Positions 27,158 to 35,803 of a DNA stretch of 64,000 bases are shown piece after piece. Both the position numbers and the translations under genes were made by a program. The stretch spans positions 1 through 64,000 of the forward strand of contig CAZEXK010000007.1 of the NCBI GenBank assembly GCA_964516815.1. Reading direction: 5' to 3'. Each line of letters opens with the position of its first letter. Within the stretch, counting starts at the first letter, position 1. The notes under the pieces were generated by a model. The model saw only the letters and a program-made list of their open reading frames with translations. It ran no database searches and was not told the origin of the DNA. This DNA comes from CAIJNA01 sp964516815. GTDB lineage: Bacteria; Campylobacterota; Campylobacteria; Campylobacterales; Arcobacteraceae.

Positions 27158-27874
27158 ATGAATTTAGTAGCTTTACAATTTGAAACTTCTAGAAATTTTG
27201 AAAATAATTTAGATACTTTGATTAAATTGATAAAAAATTGTGATGAACAATCTTTTATCTTAGCTCCTGAATTGTGTTTGAGTGGATTTTATTATGATTT
27301 GTTAGATAAAGCTTATGAAATATCATTAAAAGCTATTGATATCTTAAAAGAACTTAGTACAAATAAAATTATATCTTTAACACTTGTAAATAAAAAAGAT
27401 AATAAATATTACAATACTTTGTATATATTTTATAAAAATAAAATAGTTCATAGCCAAGCAAAAGTAAAATTGTTTTTACTTGATAATGAAAATAAAAACT
27501 TTACAAGTGGAAATGAACAAGATATAAAAATCATAGATATTGATGGTATAAAAGTTGCTAGTTTGATATGTTTTGAACTTAGATTTGTGCAGTATTGGAA
27601 AACAATACAAGGTGCTGATATTATACTACTACCTGCTATGTGGGGTAAAAGTAGAAAATTACACTATGAAAGCTTAAGTACATCTTTGGCAATTATGAAT
27701 CAATGTTATGTAATAGCTAGTAATAGCTCAAATGATGATATGGCAAAAAGTTCAGGTATCATCTCGCCTTTTGGAATACAAAACAGAGATGATACTAGAG
27801 AGTTAATTTCTTTAGAATTTGATAAAAAAGAGATTAAAAAAATGAGAAGATACCTAGAAACAGGGATAAAATAA
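27158..27874 (+). CDS. Carbon-nitrogen hydrolase (nitrilase superfamily)
   Basis: A 238-residue amidase-fold enzyme. The Glu-Lys-Cys catalytic triad is visible: APELCLSGF (Glu), SQAKVKLF (Lys) and SLICFELRF (Cys). It resembles omega-amidase or short nitrilase-like proteins, but the substrate cannot be set from the sequence. It directly follows the RidA gene. The downstream side runs into an assembly gap. Confidence 0.88.
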   Translation: MNLVALQFETSRNFENNLDTLIKLIKNCDEQSFILAPELCLSGFYYDLLDKAYEISLKAIDILKELSTNKIISLTLVNKKDNKYYNTLYIFYKNKIVHSQAKVKLFLLDNENKNFTSGNEQDIKIIDIDGIKVASLICFELRFVQYWKTIQGADIILLPAMWGKSRKLHYESLSTSLAIMNQCYVIASNSSNDDMAKSSGIISPFGIQNRDDTRELISLEFDKKEIKKMRRYLETGIK

Positions 27875-27939
27875 ACTTTATCAGAAAATAAATATTAGTA
27901 TTTGTCATTAATACTACTAATATATTTATTAAATATTAT

Positions 27940-28039
27940 NNNNNNNNNNNNNNNNNNNNNNNNNNNNNNNNNNNNNNNNNNNNNNNNNNNNNNNNNNNNN
28001 NNNNNNNNNNNNNNNNNNNNNNNNNNNNNNNNNNNNNNN
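27940..28039. other. Assembly gap (100 N)
   Basis: Exactly 100 Ns, a conventional scaffold-gap length, so the true size is unknown. A TTG at 27902 just before it opens a hydrophobic stretch (MSLILLIYLLNI) that could be the start of a gene lost in the gap. Confidence 0.99.
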
Positions 28040-28090
28040 AATACAAAATATTGGAATAAGTTTAAAAAGTCAGGTATGCTTAAAAGCTAA
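28040..28090 (+). CDS. Possible 3' end of a gene interrupted by the gap
   Basis: After the gap one frame reads NTKYWNKFKKSGMLKS and stops at 28090, five bases before the convergent esterase gene ends. The spacing suits the end of a real gene, but 16 residues give no identity. Confidence 0.25.
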   Translation, partial: NTKYWNKFKKSGMLKS

Positions 28091-28094
28091 AATT

Positions 28095-28727
28095 TTAAAG
28101 AGCCAATATTTTTAGAATCATGTTTTTTATATCAATAATCTCTTTTTCATGAATTGTATGTTCTTTTTGATATGTTATGAACTCAACATTAAAATTATTT
28201 TCTTGTAAAAATTCAATTTGTTTTTTTGATGTTTCATAGGGTAAAACTGCATCTAAAGTTCCATGTGTACACAGCCACTTTGATTCTTTAACATCTTTAT
28301 TCATATCTTGAATAAGCTCTTCTTTATTATAAATATAACCTGATATTGCTATATATCCAGCTAGTGCATGTTGATATCTTGCACCAAATTCAAACGTTAG
28401 AAGTGAACCTTGAGAAAAACCAAAAAGCACTGTGCTTTTAGCTTCAAATCTATCTTGAAATAAAGTATCAAAGGTATCTGTTAAAATTTGTGAAGATTGA
28501 ATTATTCCTTGTTTTTGATTTGGGGGTAAATCATACCAAGAATAACCATCAAAATAATCATTTGGTGCATCTAATAATAAATAATTCAAAGAATCAATTT
28601 GTAAATATGATGGTAAAAAAGTGAAACCATTGGATGAATCTCCGCGACCATGAAGAATGACTATAAGATTGTTTGATGCTACTTTTGATTGAATAAATAT
28701 ATGATTTAAGTCTATATAATTTAGCAT
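28095..28727 (-). CDS. Alpha/beta-hydrolase, carboxylesterase/phospholipase family
   Basis: A 210-residue serine hydrolase of the YpfH/acyl-protein-thioesterase-like group. It has the oxyanion strand VILHGRGDS, the nucleophile elbow LFGFSQGS, an acid in HGTLDAVLP and a late histidine near KEHTIHEKE. I chose ATG 28727 (MLNYIDLNHIF) because it is one base past the stop of the upstream small ORF and homologues begin near here; an extended frame to 28814 only reads the upstream ORF in another register. The substrate is unknown. Confidence 0.85.
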   Translation of the reverse strand: MLNYIDLNHIFIQSKVASNNLIVILHGRGDSSNGFTFLPSYLQIDSLNYLLLDAPNDYFDGYSWYDLPPNQKQGIIQSSQILTDTFDTLFQDRFEAKSTVLFGFSQGSLLTFEFGARYQHALAGYIAISGYIYNKEELIQDMNKDVKESKWLCTHGTLDAVLPYETSKKQIEFLQENNFNVEFITYQKEHTIHEKEIIDIKNMILKILAL

Positions 28728-28728
28728 T

Positions 28729-28908
28729 TTATTGCTCACTTTCTGCTTGAATATAAGCATTTGATAGGTTTTTTTTAGCGATTTTATCGTAATTGAAAAG
28801 GTATGAAAAATCACCTACTATTGCATAAACATGTTCATTGATTTTTAAGTTATTTGATGCAAAAATGTTTATACTTATAAAAATAAGTAATATGTATATT
28901 TTTTTTAT
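28729..28908 (-). CDS. Small exported protein ORF starting with ATA
   Basis: A 59-codon frame begins with a textbook signal peptide if ATA is read as the start (IKKIYILLIFISINIFA, then SNNLKINEHVYAIVGDF) and ends AESEQ. AAAGGA lies six bases upstream of the ATA, exactly where a start is expected, and the TAA is one base from the esterase ATG, an operon-like arrangement. No ATG, GTG or TTG is available in frame. The HVYAIVGDF segment recalls the start of some exported MBL-fold hydrolases, so a truncated remnant is also possible. Function unknown. Confidence 0.5.
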   Translation of the reverse strand: MKKIYILLIFISINIFASNNLKINEHVYAIVGDFSYLFNYDKIAKKNLSNAYIQAESEQ

Positions 28909-28967
28909 AATTTATCCTTTTCGCTAATAAAATATATTATCATAATTTTTTTTAAAAATTAATCAGA

Positions 28968-28973
28968 TATAAT
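28968..28973 (+). promoter_or_regulatory. Sigma70 -10 box of the dCMP deaminase gene
   Basis: TATAAT in the context CAGATATAATACT, 25 bases before the ATG at 28999. Confidence 0.5.
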
Positions 28974-28998
28974 ACTTTTTTAATAAAAAAGGTAATAT

Positions 28999-29436
28999 AT
29001 GTTAAACGATACAATTTTTTTAAATATAGCAAAAGAAATAGCTAGTGCATCTAAGTGTGTTTCAAAACAAGTAGGTGCTGTAATAGTAAAAGATGGACGA
29101 ATATTAAGTACAGGATATAATGGAACTCCATCAAAATACGAAAACTGCAATAAGCATTGGGATAATGAATATACAAAAGAACATCATGAATGGTCCAAAA
29201 CATACGAAATACATGCAGAAATGAATGCAATAATATGGGCAGCTAGAGAGGGTATAAGTATAAAAGACGCAACTATATATGTAACATTAGAACCTTGTAG
29301 TGAGTGTAGCAAAAATGTAATAGCTAGTGGAATAAAAAGAATAGTATATGCAAAATCTTATGAACATACAAACTCTACTTTGATAAGTAAATTTATAAAA
29401 GATAATGGCGTAAGTATAGAGCAATTTGAAAATTAA
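28999..29436 (+). CDS. Deoxycytidylate (dCMP) deaminase family protein
   Basis: A 145-residue zinc-dependent deaminase expected to turn dCMP into dUMP for dTMP synthesis. The active-site motifs are EIHAEMNAI (HAE: zinc ligand plus catalytic Glu) and TLEPCSECSK (PCxxC, two zinc ligands). The extra GTPSKYENC segment before HAE is typical of dCMP rather than cytidine deaminases. AAAAAGGTA lies upstream of the ATG. Confidence 0.92.
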   Translation: MLNDTIFLNIAKEIASASKCVSKQVGAVIVKDGRILSTGYNGTPSKYENCNKHWDNEYTKEHHEWSKTYEIHAEMNAIIWAAREGISIKDATIYVTLEPCSECSKNVIASGIKRIVYAKSYEHTNSTLISKFIKDNGVSIEQFEN

Positions 29437-29512
29437 ATTTATTAGATTAAATTAGATATAAGTTTTTTATATTTTTATGATAAAATAGCATTTTTAAAAT
29501 AGGATAAAATAC

Positions 29513-30334
29513 ATGAAACTAATATTAATTTTTTTAACTTTTAGCTTGATAAATATTCAAGCTGGTTTAATAAATAGTATTGCCGTAAAAGTAAATAAAG
29601 AAATTATTACAAGCGTTGATGTTGATAATAAAATGCAAGAAAAAAAAATATCAAAAGAAAAAGCTATAATATTATTAGTTGATGAAGCTTTATATCAACA
29701 AAGCTTGAAAAATTTAAATATCAAAATTGATATTGATGAGATGAATAAGTATATAAAAGAACTTGCAAAAAAAAATAAAATGACAAGTTCACAGTTCAAA
29801 AAAGCAGTTAAACAAGAACAAAATTATAAGTCGTTTACTAAATCATTGCAAAAAAGACTTACATATGAAAAATTTGTTGCTAAAGTATCATCTAATAAAT
29901 TACAAAAAGTTACCGAAGATGAAATGTTAGAATATTATCATGATAATAAATATAGATATAAACAAGCTAGTAAAGTTGACTTAAGGGTATATGCAACTAA
30001 AAATAAAAATGCACTTTATTTAACACAAGAAAATCCTATGATGCTAAACAATGAAGTAGAAATACAAAATATAACACTAAATTTAAACGATATTAACAAA
30101 GAAGTTAAAAATATCATAGAAAAAACTAAAGTTGGTTCATTTTCTTCTATTTTTACAAACCAAGGTGTGCATAATATGTTTTATTTAATTAAAAAACACG
30201 CAGTAGTAATAACAAAATTTATTAAAGTTAAAAATAGTATTTTTAATAAGTTAATGATAAAAAGACAAGATGAATTTCTAAAGACTTATTTTGAGTCACT
30301 AAAAGCTACTGCAAAAATAGAAATCTTACAATAA
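29513..30334 (+). CDS. SurA-like periplasmic chaperone / peptidyl-prolyl isomerase family protein
   Basis: A 273-residue exported protein with a signal peptide (MKLILIFLTFSLINIQA). It has a SurA N-terminal-type domain (INSIAVKVNKEIITSVDVDN, then helices to about residue 150). The remaining region of about 110 residues corresponds in position to a parvulin domain but is divergent, and I do not see a confident isomerase motif. Its role would be outer-membrane protein folding (inference). gatB starts 59 bases downstream with its own -10 box. Confidence 0.75.
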   Translation: MKLILIFLTFSLINIQAGLINSIAVKVNKEIITSVDVDNKMQEKKISKEKAIILLVDEALYQQSLKNLNIKIDIDEMNKYIKELAKKNKMTSSQFKKAVKQEQNYKSFTKSLQKRLTYEKFVAKVSSNKLQKVTEDEMLEYYHDNKYRYKQASKVDLRVYATKNKNALYLTQENPMMLNNEVEIQNITLNLNDINKEVKNIIEKTKVGSFSSIFTNQGVHNMFYLIKKHAVVITKFIKVKNSIFNKLMIKRQDEFLKTYFESLKATAKIEILQ

Positions 30335-30350
30335 TTTTGGATAAATTAGA

Positions 30351-30356
30351 TATAAT
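30351..30356 (+). promoter_or_regulatory. Sigma70 -10 box of gatB
   Basis: TATAAT in the context TTAGATATAATCGC, 37 bases before the gatB ATG. Confidence 0.55.
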
Positions 30357-30393
30357 CGCACTTATATAAAAGAAAAGAATATTAAGGAAAATA

Positions 30394-31818
30394 ATGTTTG
30401 AAGTTGTAATTGGACTAGAGGTTCATACTCAGTTAAACACTAAAAGTAAATTATGGTGTGGATGTGCTACTAGTTTTGGTGCGTTGGCAAATACAAATGT
30501 ATGTCCTACATGTTTGGGATTACCAGGAGCATTACCTGTACTTAATGAATTGGCAGTTCATAAAAGTATAAAATTAGCAAAAGCTATAAATGCGAAAGTT
30601 AATAAAAAATCAATATTTAATAGAAAAAATTATTTTTATCCAGATTTACCTACAGGATATCAAATATCGCAATTTGAAGTACCAGTAGTTGATAAAGGTG
30701 AGGTTATTATTGATTTTGCTGATGGTACTAGTAAAACTATTGGAGTTACTAGAGCACATTTAGAAAATGATGCTGGAAAAAATACTCATGCAGGAGATCA
30801 CTCAAAAGTAGATTTAAATAGAGCAGGAACTCCTCTACTTGAAATAGTATCAGATCCTGATATGCGTTCTAGTGAAGAAGCTATTTTATATCTTAAAAAA
30901 TTACATTCGATTGTAAGGTATATAGATATAAGTGATGCGAATATGCAAGAGGGTAGTTTTAGAGCCGATGTTAATGTATCTATAAGACCAAAAGGTGATA
31001 CTAAACTTTATACGAGATGTGAAATCAAAAATATGAACTCTTTTAGGTTTATAGAAAAAGCAATAAAATTTGAAGTAAATAGACAAATAGAAGCTTGGGA
31101 AGATGGTACATATGAAGATGAGGTTGTGCAAGAGACAAGATTATATGATGTAAATTCAGGTGAAACAAGATCTATGAGAGGTAAAGAAGATGCTGCTGAT
31201 TATAGGTATTTCCCAGATCCAGATTTATTACCTCTTGTCATTTCAGATGAATTAATCAAAGAGCATTCAAGTATTCCTGAACTTCCAGATGAAAAAAAGC
31301 AAAGATTTGTAAATGAATATAAATTAAGCCAATATGATGCTGGTGTTATATGTGCTACAAAAGAAATGGCACAATTTTTTGAAGATATGATGTCTTGTGA
31401 TATAAGTGGGAAAGGTGCAACTACGTGGCTAACTGTTGAACTTCAAGGTAGATTTAGTGATGGAATGAATATTCTTAGTTCACCAGTTGATGCTAAAAAG
31501 TTAGGTTTACTTGTAAAAGCAATTGAAAGTGGAGAAATTTCTGGTAAGGCGGCAAAAGAAGTACTTGATTATATTATGCTAAATGATGAACAAATACATG
31601 AAGTAATAGAAAAATTAGGACTTAAACAAGTAAGTGATGATGGTGCGATATTAGCAATTATAGATGAAATTATAGCTGCTAATACTGATAAAGTAGAACA
31701 ATACAAAAGTGGAAAGGATAAATTATTTGGCTTTTTCGTAGGTCAAACTATGAAAGCTAGTAAGGGTAGTGCTAATCCACAAGTTGTAAATAAATTATTG
31801 AAACAAAGATTGGTATAA
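30394..31818 (+). CDS. gatB: Asp-tRNA(Asn)/Glu-tRNA(Gln) amidotransferase subunit B
   Basis: The GatCAB subunit that binds and phosphorylates misacylated tRNA. It has 474 residues with EVVIGLEVHTQLNTKSKLWC at the N-terminus, a CGC...CPTCLG zinc site, and NRKNYFYPDLPTGYQISQ and NRAGTPLLEIVSDPD segments. The YqeY-like C-terminal tail ends VVNKLLKQRLV. Campylobacterota generally need this pathway to make Gln-tRNA and Asn-tRNA. Its TAA shares a base with the hom ATG, so the two are coupled. Confidence 0.97.
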   Translation: MFEVVIGLEVHTQLNTKSKLWCGCATSFGALANTNVCPTCLGLPGALPVLNELAVHKSIKLAKAINAKVNKKSIFNRKNYFYPDLPTGYQISQFEVPVVDKGEVIIDFADGTSKTIGVTRAHLENDAGKNTHAGDHSKVDLNRAGTPLLEIVSDPDMRSSEEAILYLKKLHSIVRYIDISDANMQEGSFRADVNVSIRPKGDTKLYTRCEIKNMNSFRFIEKAIKFEVNRQIEAWEDGTYEDEVVQETRLYDVNSGETRSMRGKEDAADYRYFPDPDLLPLVISDELIKEHSSIPELPDEKKQRFVNEYKLSQYDAGVICATKEMAQFFEDMMSCDISGKGATTWLTVELQGRFSDGMNILSSPVDAKKLGLLVKAIESGEISGKAAKEVLDYIMLNDEQIHEVIEKLGLKQVSDDGAILAIIDEIIAANTDKVEQYKSGKDKLFGFFVGQTMKASKGSANPQVVNKLLKQRLV

Positions 31819-33086
31819 TGTTAAAAATAGGAATAATAGGTGTTGGAACTGTAGGAACTTCAGTTTGTCAAATTTTAAATGACAATAAAGATATAATAAC
31901 TGCAAGAGCAGGAGTTGAACTTAATGTTATATCTGGTGTTGTAAATAACTTAAATAAAAAAAGAGATATTTCAAGTGACATTAAAATATCTTGTAATGTA
32001 GATGATATTTTAAATGATGATTCTATTGATATTGTAGTTGAGCTTATGGGTGGAGTTGACGAAGCTTTTGTGGTTGTGAAAAAAGCATTACAAAAAGGTA
32101 AAGCTGTTGTAACTGCAAATAAAGCGCTTCTTGCATATCATAGATATGAACTTCAAGATATAGCAGGAGATACTGCATTTGAATATGAAGCAGCAGTTGC
32201 AGGAGGAATTCCTATAATTACTGCTCTTAGAGATGGACTTGGTGCAAATCATATTAAAAGTATAAAAGGTATTATGAATGGTACTTGTAATTATATGCTT
32301 GATAAAATGATAAACGAAAATATATCTTATGATAATATTTTGCAAGAAGCTCAAGATTTAGGCTATGCTGAAGCTGATCCAATTTTTGATGTTGGTGGTT
32401 TTGATGCAGCACATAAATTACTTATATTAGCTTCAATAGCTTATGGAATAGATGCTAAACCAGAAGATATTTTAATAGAAGGTATACAAAATATATCTGC
32501 TGAGGATATTGAATTTGCTAAAGAATTTGATTATTCATTAAAACTATTAGGAATTGCTAAAACAAATCAATCTAGTATTGAACTTAGAGTTCATACTGTA
32601 CTTATACCAAACAAGGAAATGATAGCTAAAATTGGTGGAGTAATGAATGGTATTTCTGTTATAGGTGACAAGGTTGGTGAAACTTTATATTATGGAGCTG
32701 GAGCTGGAGGAGATGCAACTGCTAGTGCTGTAATTGCAAATATTATTGATATTGCTAGAAAAGGAAAAGGTTCACCTATGCTTGGATTTACTAATGCATT
32801 AGAATCTGGATTAAAGCTTGCGTCTATTGAGGATATACAAACTAAATATTATCTAAGGTTACAAGTTGAAGATAAACCAGGAGTATTGTCTAAAATTAGT
32901 AAAATATTAGGAGATAAAGATATCTCAATTAAAAACATGGTTCAAAAAGCAAAAGATAATTCAACCGCAAATTTATTACTTTCTACACATGAATGTAAAG
33001 AAAAAGATATTAATGATGCTATTTTACAATTTTTAAATGAAAAACTAGTTTTATCTAAACCATGTATGATTAGAATAGAAGAATAA
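31818..33086 (+). CDS. hom: Homoserine dehydrogenase
   Basis: Reduces aspartate semialdehyde to homoserine for threonine and methionine. It has 422 residues: the Rossmann motif GIIGVGTVGTSV, catalytic-domain elements VVTANKALLAYH and GIMNGTCNYMLDKM, and GYAEADPIFDVGGFDAAHK. A C-terminal ACT domain from about residue 345 (YYLRLQVEDKPGVLSKISKI) likely gives feedback control by threonine. thrB lies 18 kb away in the same window. Confidence 0.97.
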   Translation: MLKIGIIGVGTVGTSVCQILNDNKDIITARAGVELNVISGVVNNLNKKRDISSDIKISCNVDDILNDDSIDIVVELMGGVDEAFVVVKKALQKGKAVVTANKALLAYHRYELQDIAGDTAFEYEAAVAGGIPIITALRDGLGANHIKSIKGIMNGTCNYMLDKMINENISYDNILQEAQDLGYAEADPIFDVGGFDAAHKLLILASIAYGIDAKPEDILIEGIQNISAEDIEFAKEFDYSLKLLGIAKTNQSSIELRVHTVLIPNKEMIAKIGGVMNGISVIGDKVGETLYYGAGAGGDATASAVIANIIDIARKGKGSPMLGFTNALESGLKLASIEDIQTKYYLRLQVEDKPGVLSKISKILGDKDISIKNMVQKAKDNSTANLLLSTHECKEKDINDAILQFLNEKLVLSKPCMIRIEE

Positions 33087-33099
33087 ATATAGAGGAATC

Positions 33100-33756
33100 A
33101 TGATGAGTAAAAATAATTATTGGTTTAGAGATATTAACGAAGATATGTTATTTATAAATGAACAGGCAATGAGAGCTAGATCTGGGATGTTAATACTTAT
33201 TCCTATTTTTTTAGCATTTTCATTTTTTTATTTTAACTCTATGTTTACTACACAATGGATAGTAGATGGTGCTAGTGCTAGTTCTGATATGATGGATACA
33301 AATTCAAAAGATCAGCAAATATACGCAGTAGAAGCTGTAAAAAGAACATATGATTATTGGCGACAAACTGCTGTGTTGTTATTTGGATTGTTTGAAATGA
33401 TTGTAAGTATGAATAAGTATACAGTTAGATTTTCACCAACAATTAGATTATCTATGTGGTTAAGTAGAAATAAAAAAGCTTATTATTCTCCATATGAACC
33501 TAAAAAATTTGCATGGTTTATTGGTGCTTTATTAATATCTTCTTGTTTGGTATTTTTTAATCCTTGGATTATTCCTATTGAAGGTTTTGTTATACCAATT
33601 GAATATGGTCTAGTATTTTTGGGAACTTGTTTAACTTTTATGTATTTTGAACTTGCATTTTCATTTTGTGCTGGATGCTGGGTACATGCAAAACTAGCAC
33701 AAGCTGGAATAGTAAAAAATGAATGTTACGAATGTAATAATTTGGATTTTGACTAA
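33100..33756 (+). CDS. Integral membrane protein, DUF4395-like
   Basis: A 218-residue protein with about four membrane helices (near residues 28-48, 88-108, 142-160 and 165-195). It has NEQAMRARSGMLILIPIFL at the N-terminus and FSFCAGCWVHAKLAQAG near the C-terminus. A CYEC pair lies in the tail. The RARxG start and the CAGCW segment recall DUF4395 proteins, but this is motif-level only. AGAGGAA precedes two adjacent ATGs (33100, 33103), and either may serve. Function unknown. Confidence 0.7.
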   Translation: MMSKNNYWFRDINEDMLFINEQAMRARSGMLILIPIFLAFSFFYFNSMFTTQWIVDGASASSDMMDTNSKDQQIYAVEAVKRTYDYWRQTAVLLFGLFEMIVSMNKYTVRFSPTIRLSMWLSRNKKAYYSPYEPKKFAWFIGALLISSCLVFFNPWIIPIEGFVIPIEYGLVFLGTCLTFMYFELAFSFCAGCWVHAKLAQAGIVKNECYECNNLDFD

Positions 33757-33814
33757 AATACACAATTTTACATAAAACTTAAATATATTAATAAGTATAT
33801 AAAAAAGGCTTATT

Positions 33815-35803
33815 ATGATTTTAAAACTATGTTTATTTATATTTGTAATGTGGAGTTTTGGATTTTCTTCTAATCAACTTGCAAATGAAACCTCACCTTA
33901 TCTTTTACAACATAAAGACAATCCTGTAAATTGGTATGCTTGGGGTGATGAAGCTTTTAAGCAAGCTAAAAAACAAAATAAACTAATTTTTCTTTCTATT
34001 GGTTATAGTACTTGTCATTGGTGTCATGTAATGGCAAAAGAGTCATTTCAAGATAAAGAAGTAGCTAAACTTTTAAATGACAATTATATAAGTATAAAAG
34101 TTGATAAAGAACAATATCCACATATTGATAAATATTTTCAAAAAGTATTTCAAATTATAAATCAAAGATCTGGTGGTTGGCCTTTGAGTGTATTTTTAAC
34201 TAGTGATAAAAAAGCATTTTATAGTGAAGCTTATATTCCAAAATATGAAGGATATGGTTCTGATGGTATGATTACGCTTATTAATAAGATAAAGAAAATA
34301 CCAAAAATACAATTAAAAACAAGTGCCCTTAATATTGAAAAAATTATAAATGATAATAGTAATCTAAATAACAAAATCCAAAAAATTGATGATAAACTAG
34401 CATTAAAAATAGTAGGTGCATTAAAAAATATATACGACTATGAAAATTTTGGTTTTTCAAAAACCACGAAGTTTCCTCAAGCAAATACTATAAAACTTTT
34501 ACTCAAAATATATGAAATTACTAAAAATCAAGATGCTCTTGATATGTCTACAAAAGCATTAGATGCTATGGCTAATGGAGGAATATATGACCAAATTGAA
34601 GGTGGATTTTATAGGTATACTATTGATAAAAAATGGAGAATCCCTCATTTTGAAAAGATGTTATATACAAATGCTGAGCTTATAGATGTATATACTTTGG
34701 CATATAAACTCACAAAAAATAAACTTTACAAAAAAATAGTAAATGAGACAATATATGAAATTGATAATAGATTTAAACAAAACAATGTATATATGAGTGC
34801 TAGTAATGCTGATAGTAAAAATGAACATGGAAATAATGAAGAAGGTACTTATTTTGTATTTTCATTTGATGATGTTTTACAATATCTTGAAGATAATAAT
34901 ATTCAAGAGAGTATTGCAATTAAAAATTTAAATTACTTAGGTATAACGTCGCAAGGAAATTTTGATACTGATTTGTCTATACCTTATATTGCAAACCACA
35001 CTGCACCAAAAGAGTTAAAATCTATTAAAGTTTTATTGAAAAAATATAGAAAGAAAAAAGAATATCCATTTATAGACAATAAAATTAATACTGCTTGGAA
35101 TGCTATGTATTTAAATGCAAAAATTAATGCTTCATATTTAAATGTAAAATATTTAAATAGTTCAATAAAATCTTTAGATGAATTACTAAACCTCATGTAT
35201 GTAGATGGTATATTGTATCATCAGACAATAAAAGGTGTTAAACCTAAACAAAAAGCATTGTTAGAAGATTATAGTTTTTTAGCACAAGCGGTATTTAATG
35301 CATATCAAAAAACATTAGATAAAAAATATTTTACAATTTTTACAAAACTTGTGAATAATTCAATAAAAATATTTTATAAAAATAATATCTGGTATGAATC
35401 ACAAGATAAATTTAAAACAAAAGCTTTTATTGATTCAAGCTCGTATGCTAGTGCTTTGAGTGTGCATATTATAAATATAATAAATTACTCATCAATAAAA
35501 GCTAAAAGTAAAATATATAAAATTGCTAAAGATACAATGGATAGTTTTTCATATGATATAAATACCTACGGATCACGTTATCCTAACGCTTCATTGGCAA
35601 GTTTAATGCAAAAATATGAACCTGTATTTATAAAATCAACAAAAAGTAATTTAAAAAAAATAGATATACATACAATAAAATATCCATTTATTTACATGTA
35701 TGAAGATAAAACAGAATTATATCTTGCTTGTAAGATTAATACTTGTTTTTCATTTAATAAAGATTTTTTAAAAATTAAAATAGATATTGAAAAACTATTT
35801 TAA
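33815..35803 (+). CDS. YyaL/spermatogenesis-associated-20-like thioredoxin-domain protein
   Basis: A 662-residue exported protein (signal segment MILKLCLFIFVMWSFGFS). The N-terminal thioredoxin-like DUF255 domain has NQLANETSPYLLQHKDNPVN and STCHWCHVM with the CxxC, and QRSGGWPLSVFLT. The rest is an alpha/alpha-barrel domain with GGIYDQIEGGFYRYTID and HFEKMLYTNAEL. The enzymatic role of this family is not settled. The last nine bases overlap the convergent gene on the minus strand. Confidence 0.9.
   Translation: MILKLCLFIFVMWSFGFSSNQLANETSPYLLQHKDNPVNWYAWGDEAFKQAKKQNKLIFLSIGYSTCHWCHVMAKESFQDKEVAKLLNDNYISIKVDKEQYPHIDKYFQKVFQIINQRSGGWPLSVFLTSDKKAFYSEAYIPKYEGYGSDGMITLINKIKKIPKIQLKTSALNIEKIINDNSNLNNKIQKIDDKLALKIVGALKNIYDYENFGFSKTTKFPQANTIKLLLKIYEITKNQDALDMSTKALDAMANGGIYDQIEGGFYRYTIDKKWRIPHFEKMLYTNAELIDVYTLAYKLTKNKLYKKIVNETIYEIDNRFKQNNVYMSASNADSKNEHGNNEEGTYFVFSFDDVLQYLEDNNIQESIAIKNLNYLGITSQGNFDTDLSIPYIANHTAPKELKSIKVLLKKYRKKKEYPFIDNKINTAWNAMYLNAKINASYLNVKYLNSSIKSLDELLNLMYVDGILYHQTIKGVKPKQKALLEDYSFLAQAVFNAYQKTLDKKYFTIFTKLVNNSIKIFYKNNIWYESQDKFKTKAFIDSSSYASALSVHIINIINYSSIKAKSKIYKIAKDTMDSFSYDINTYGSRYPNASLASLMQKYEPVFIKSTKSNLKKIDIHTIKYPFIYMYEDKTELYLACKINTCFSFNKDFLKIKIDIEKLF

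Noticed and set aside
27940..28039. N run as a possible low-complexity repeat
   Set aside because: Exactly 100 Ns, the standard scaffold filler, as at 41347-41446.
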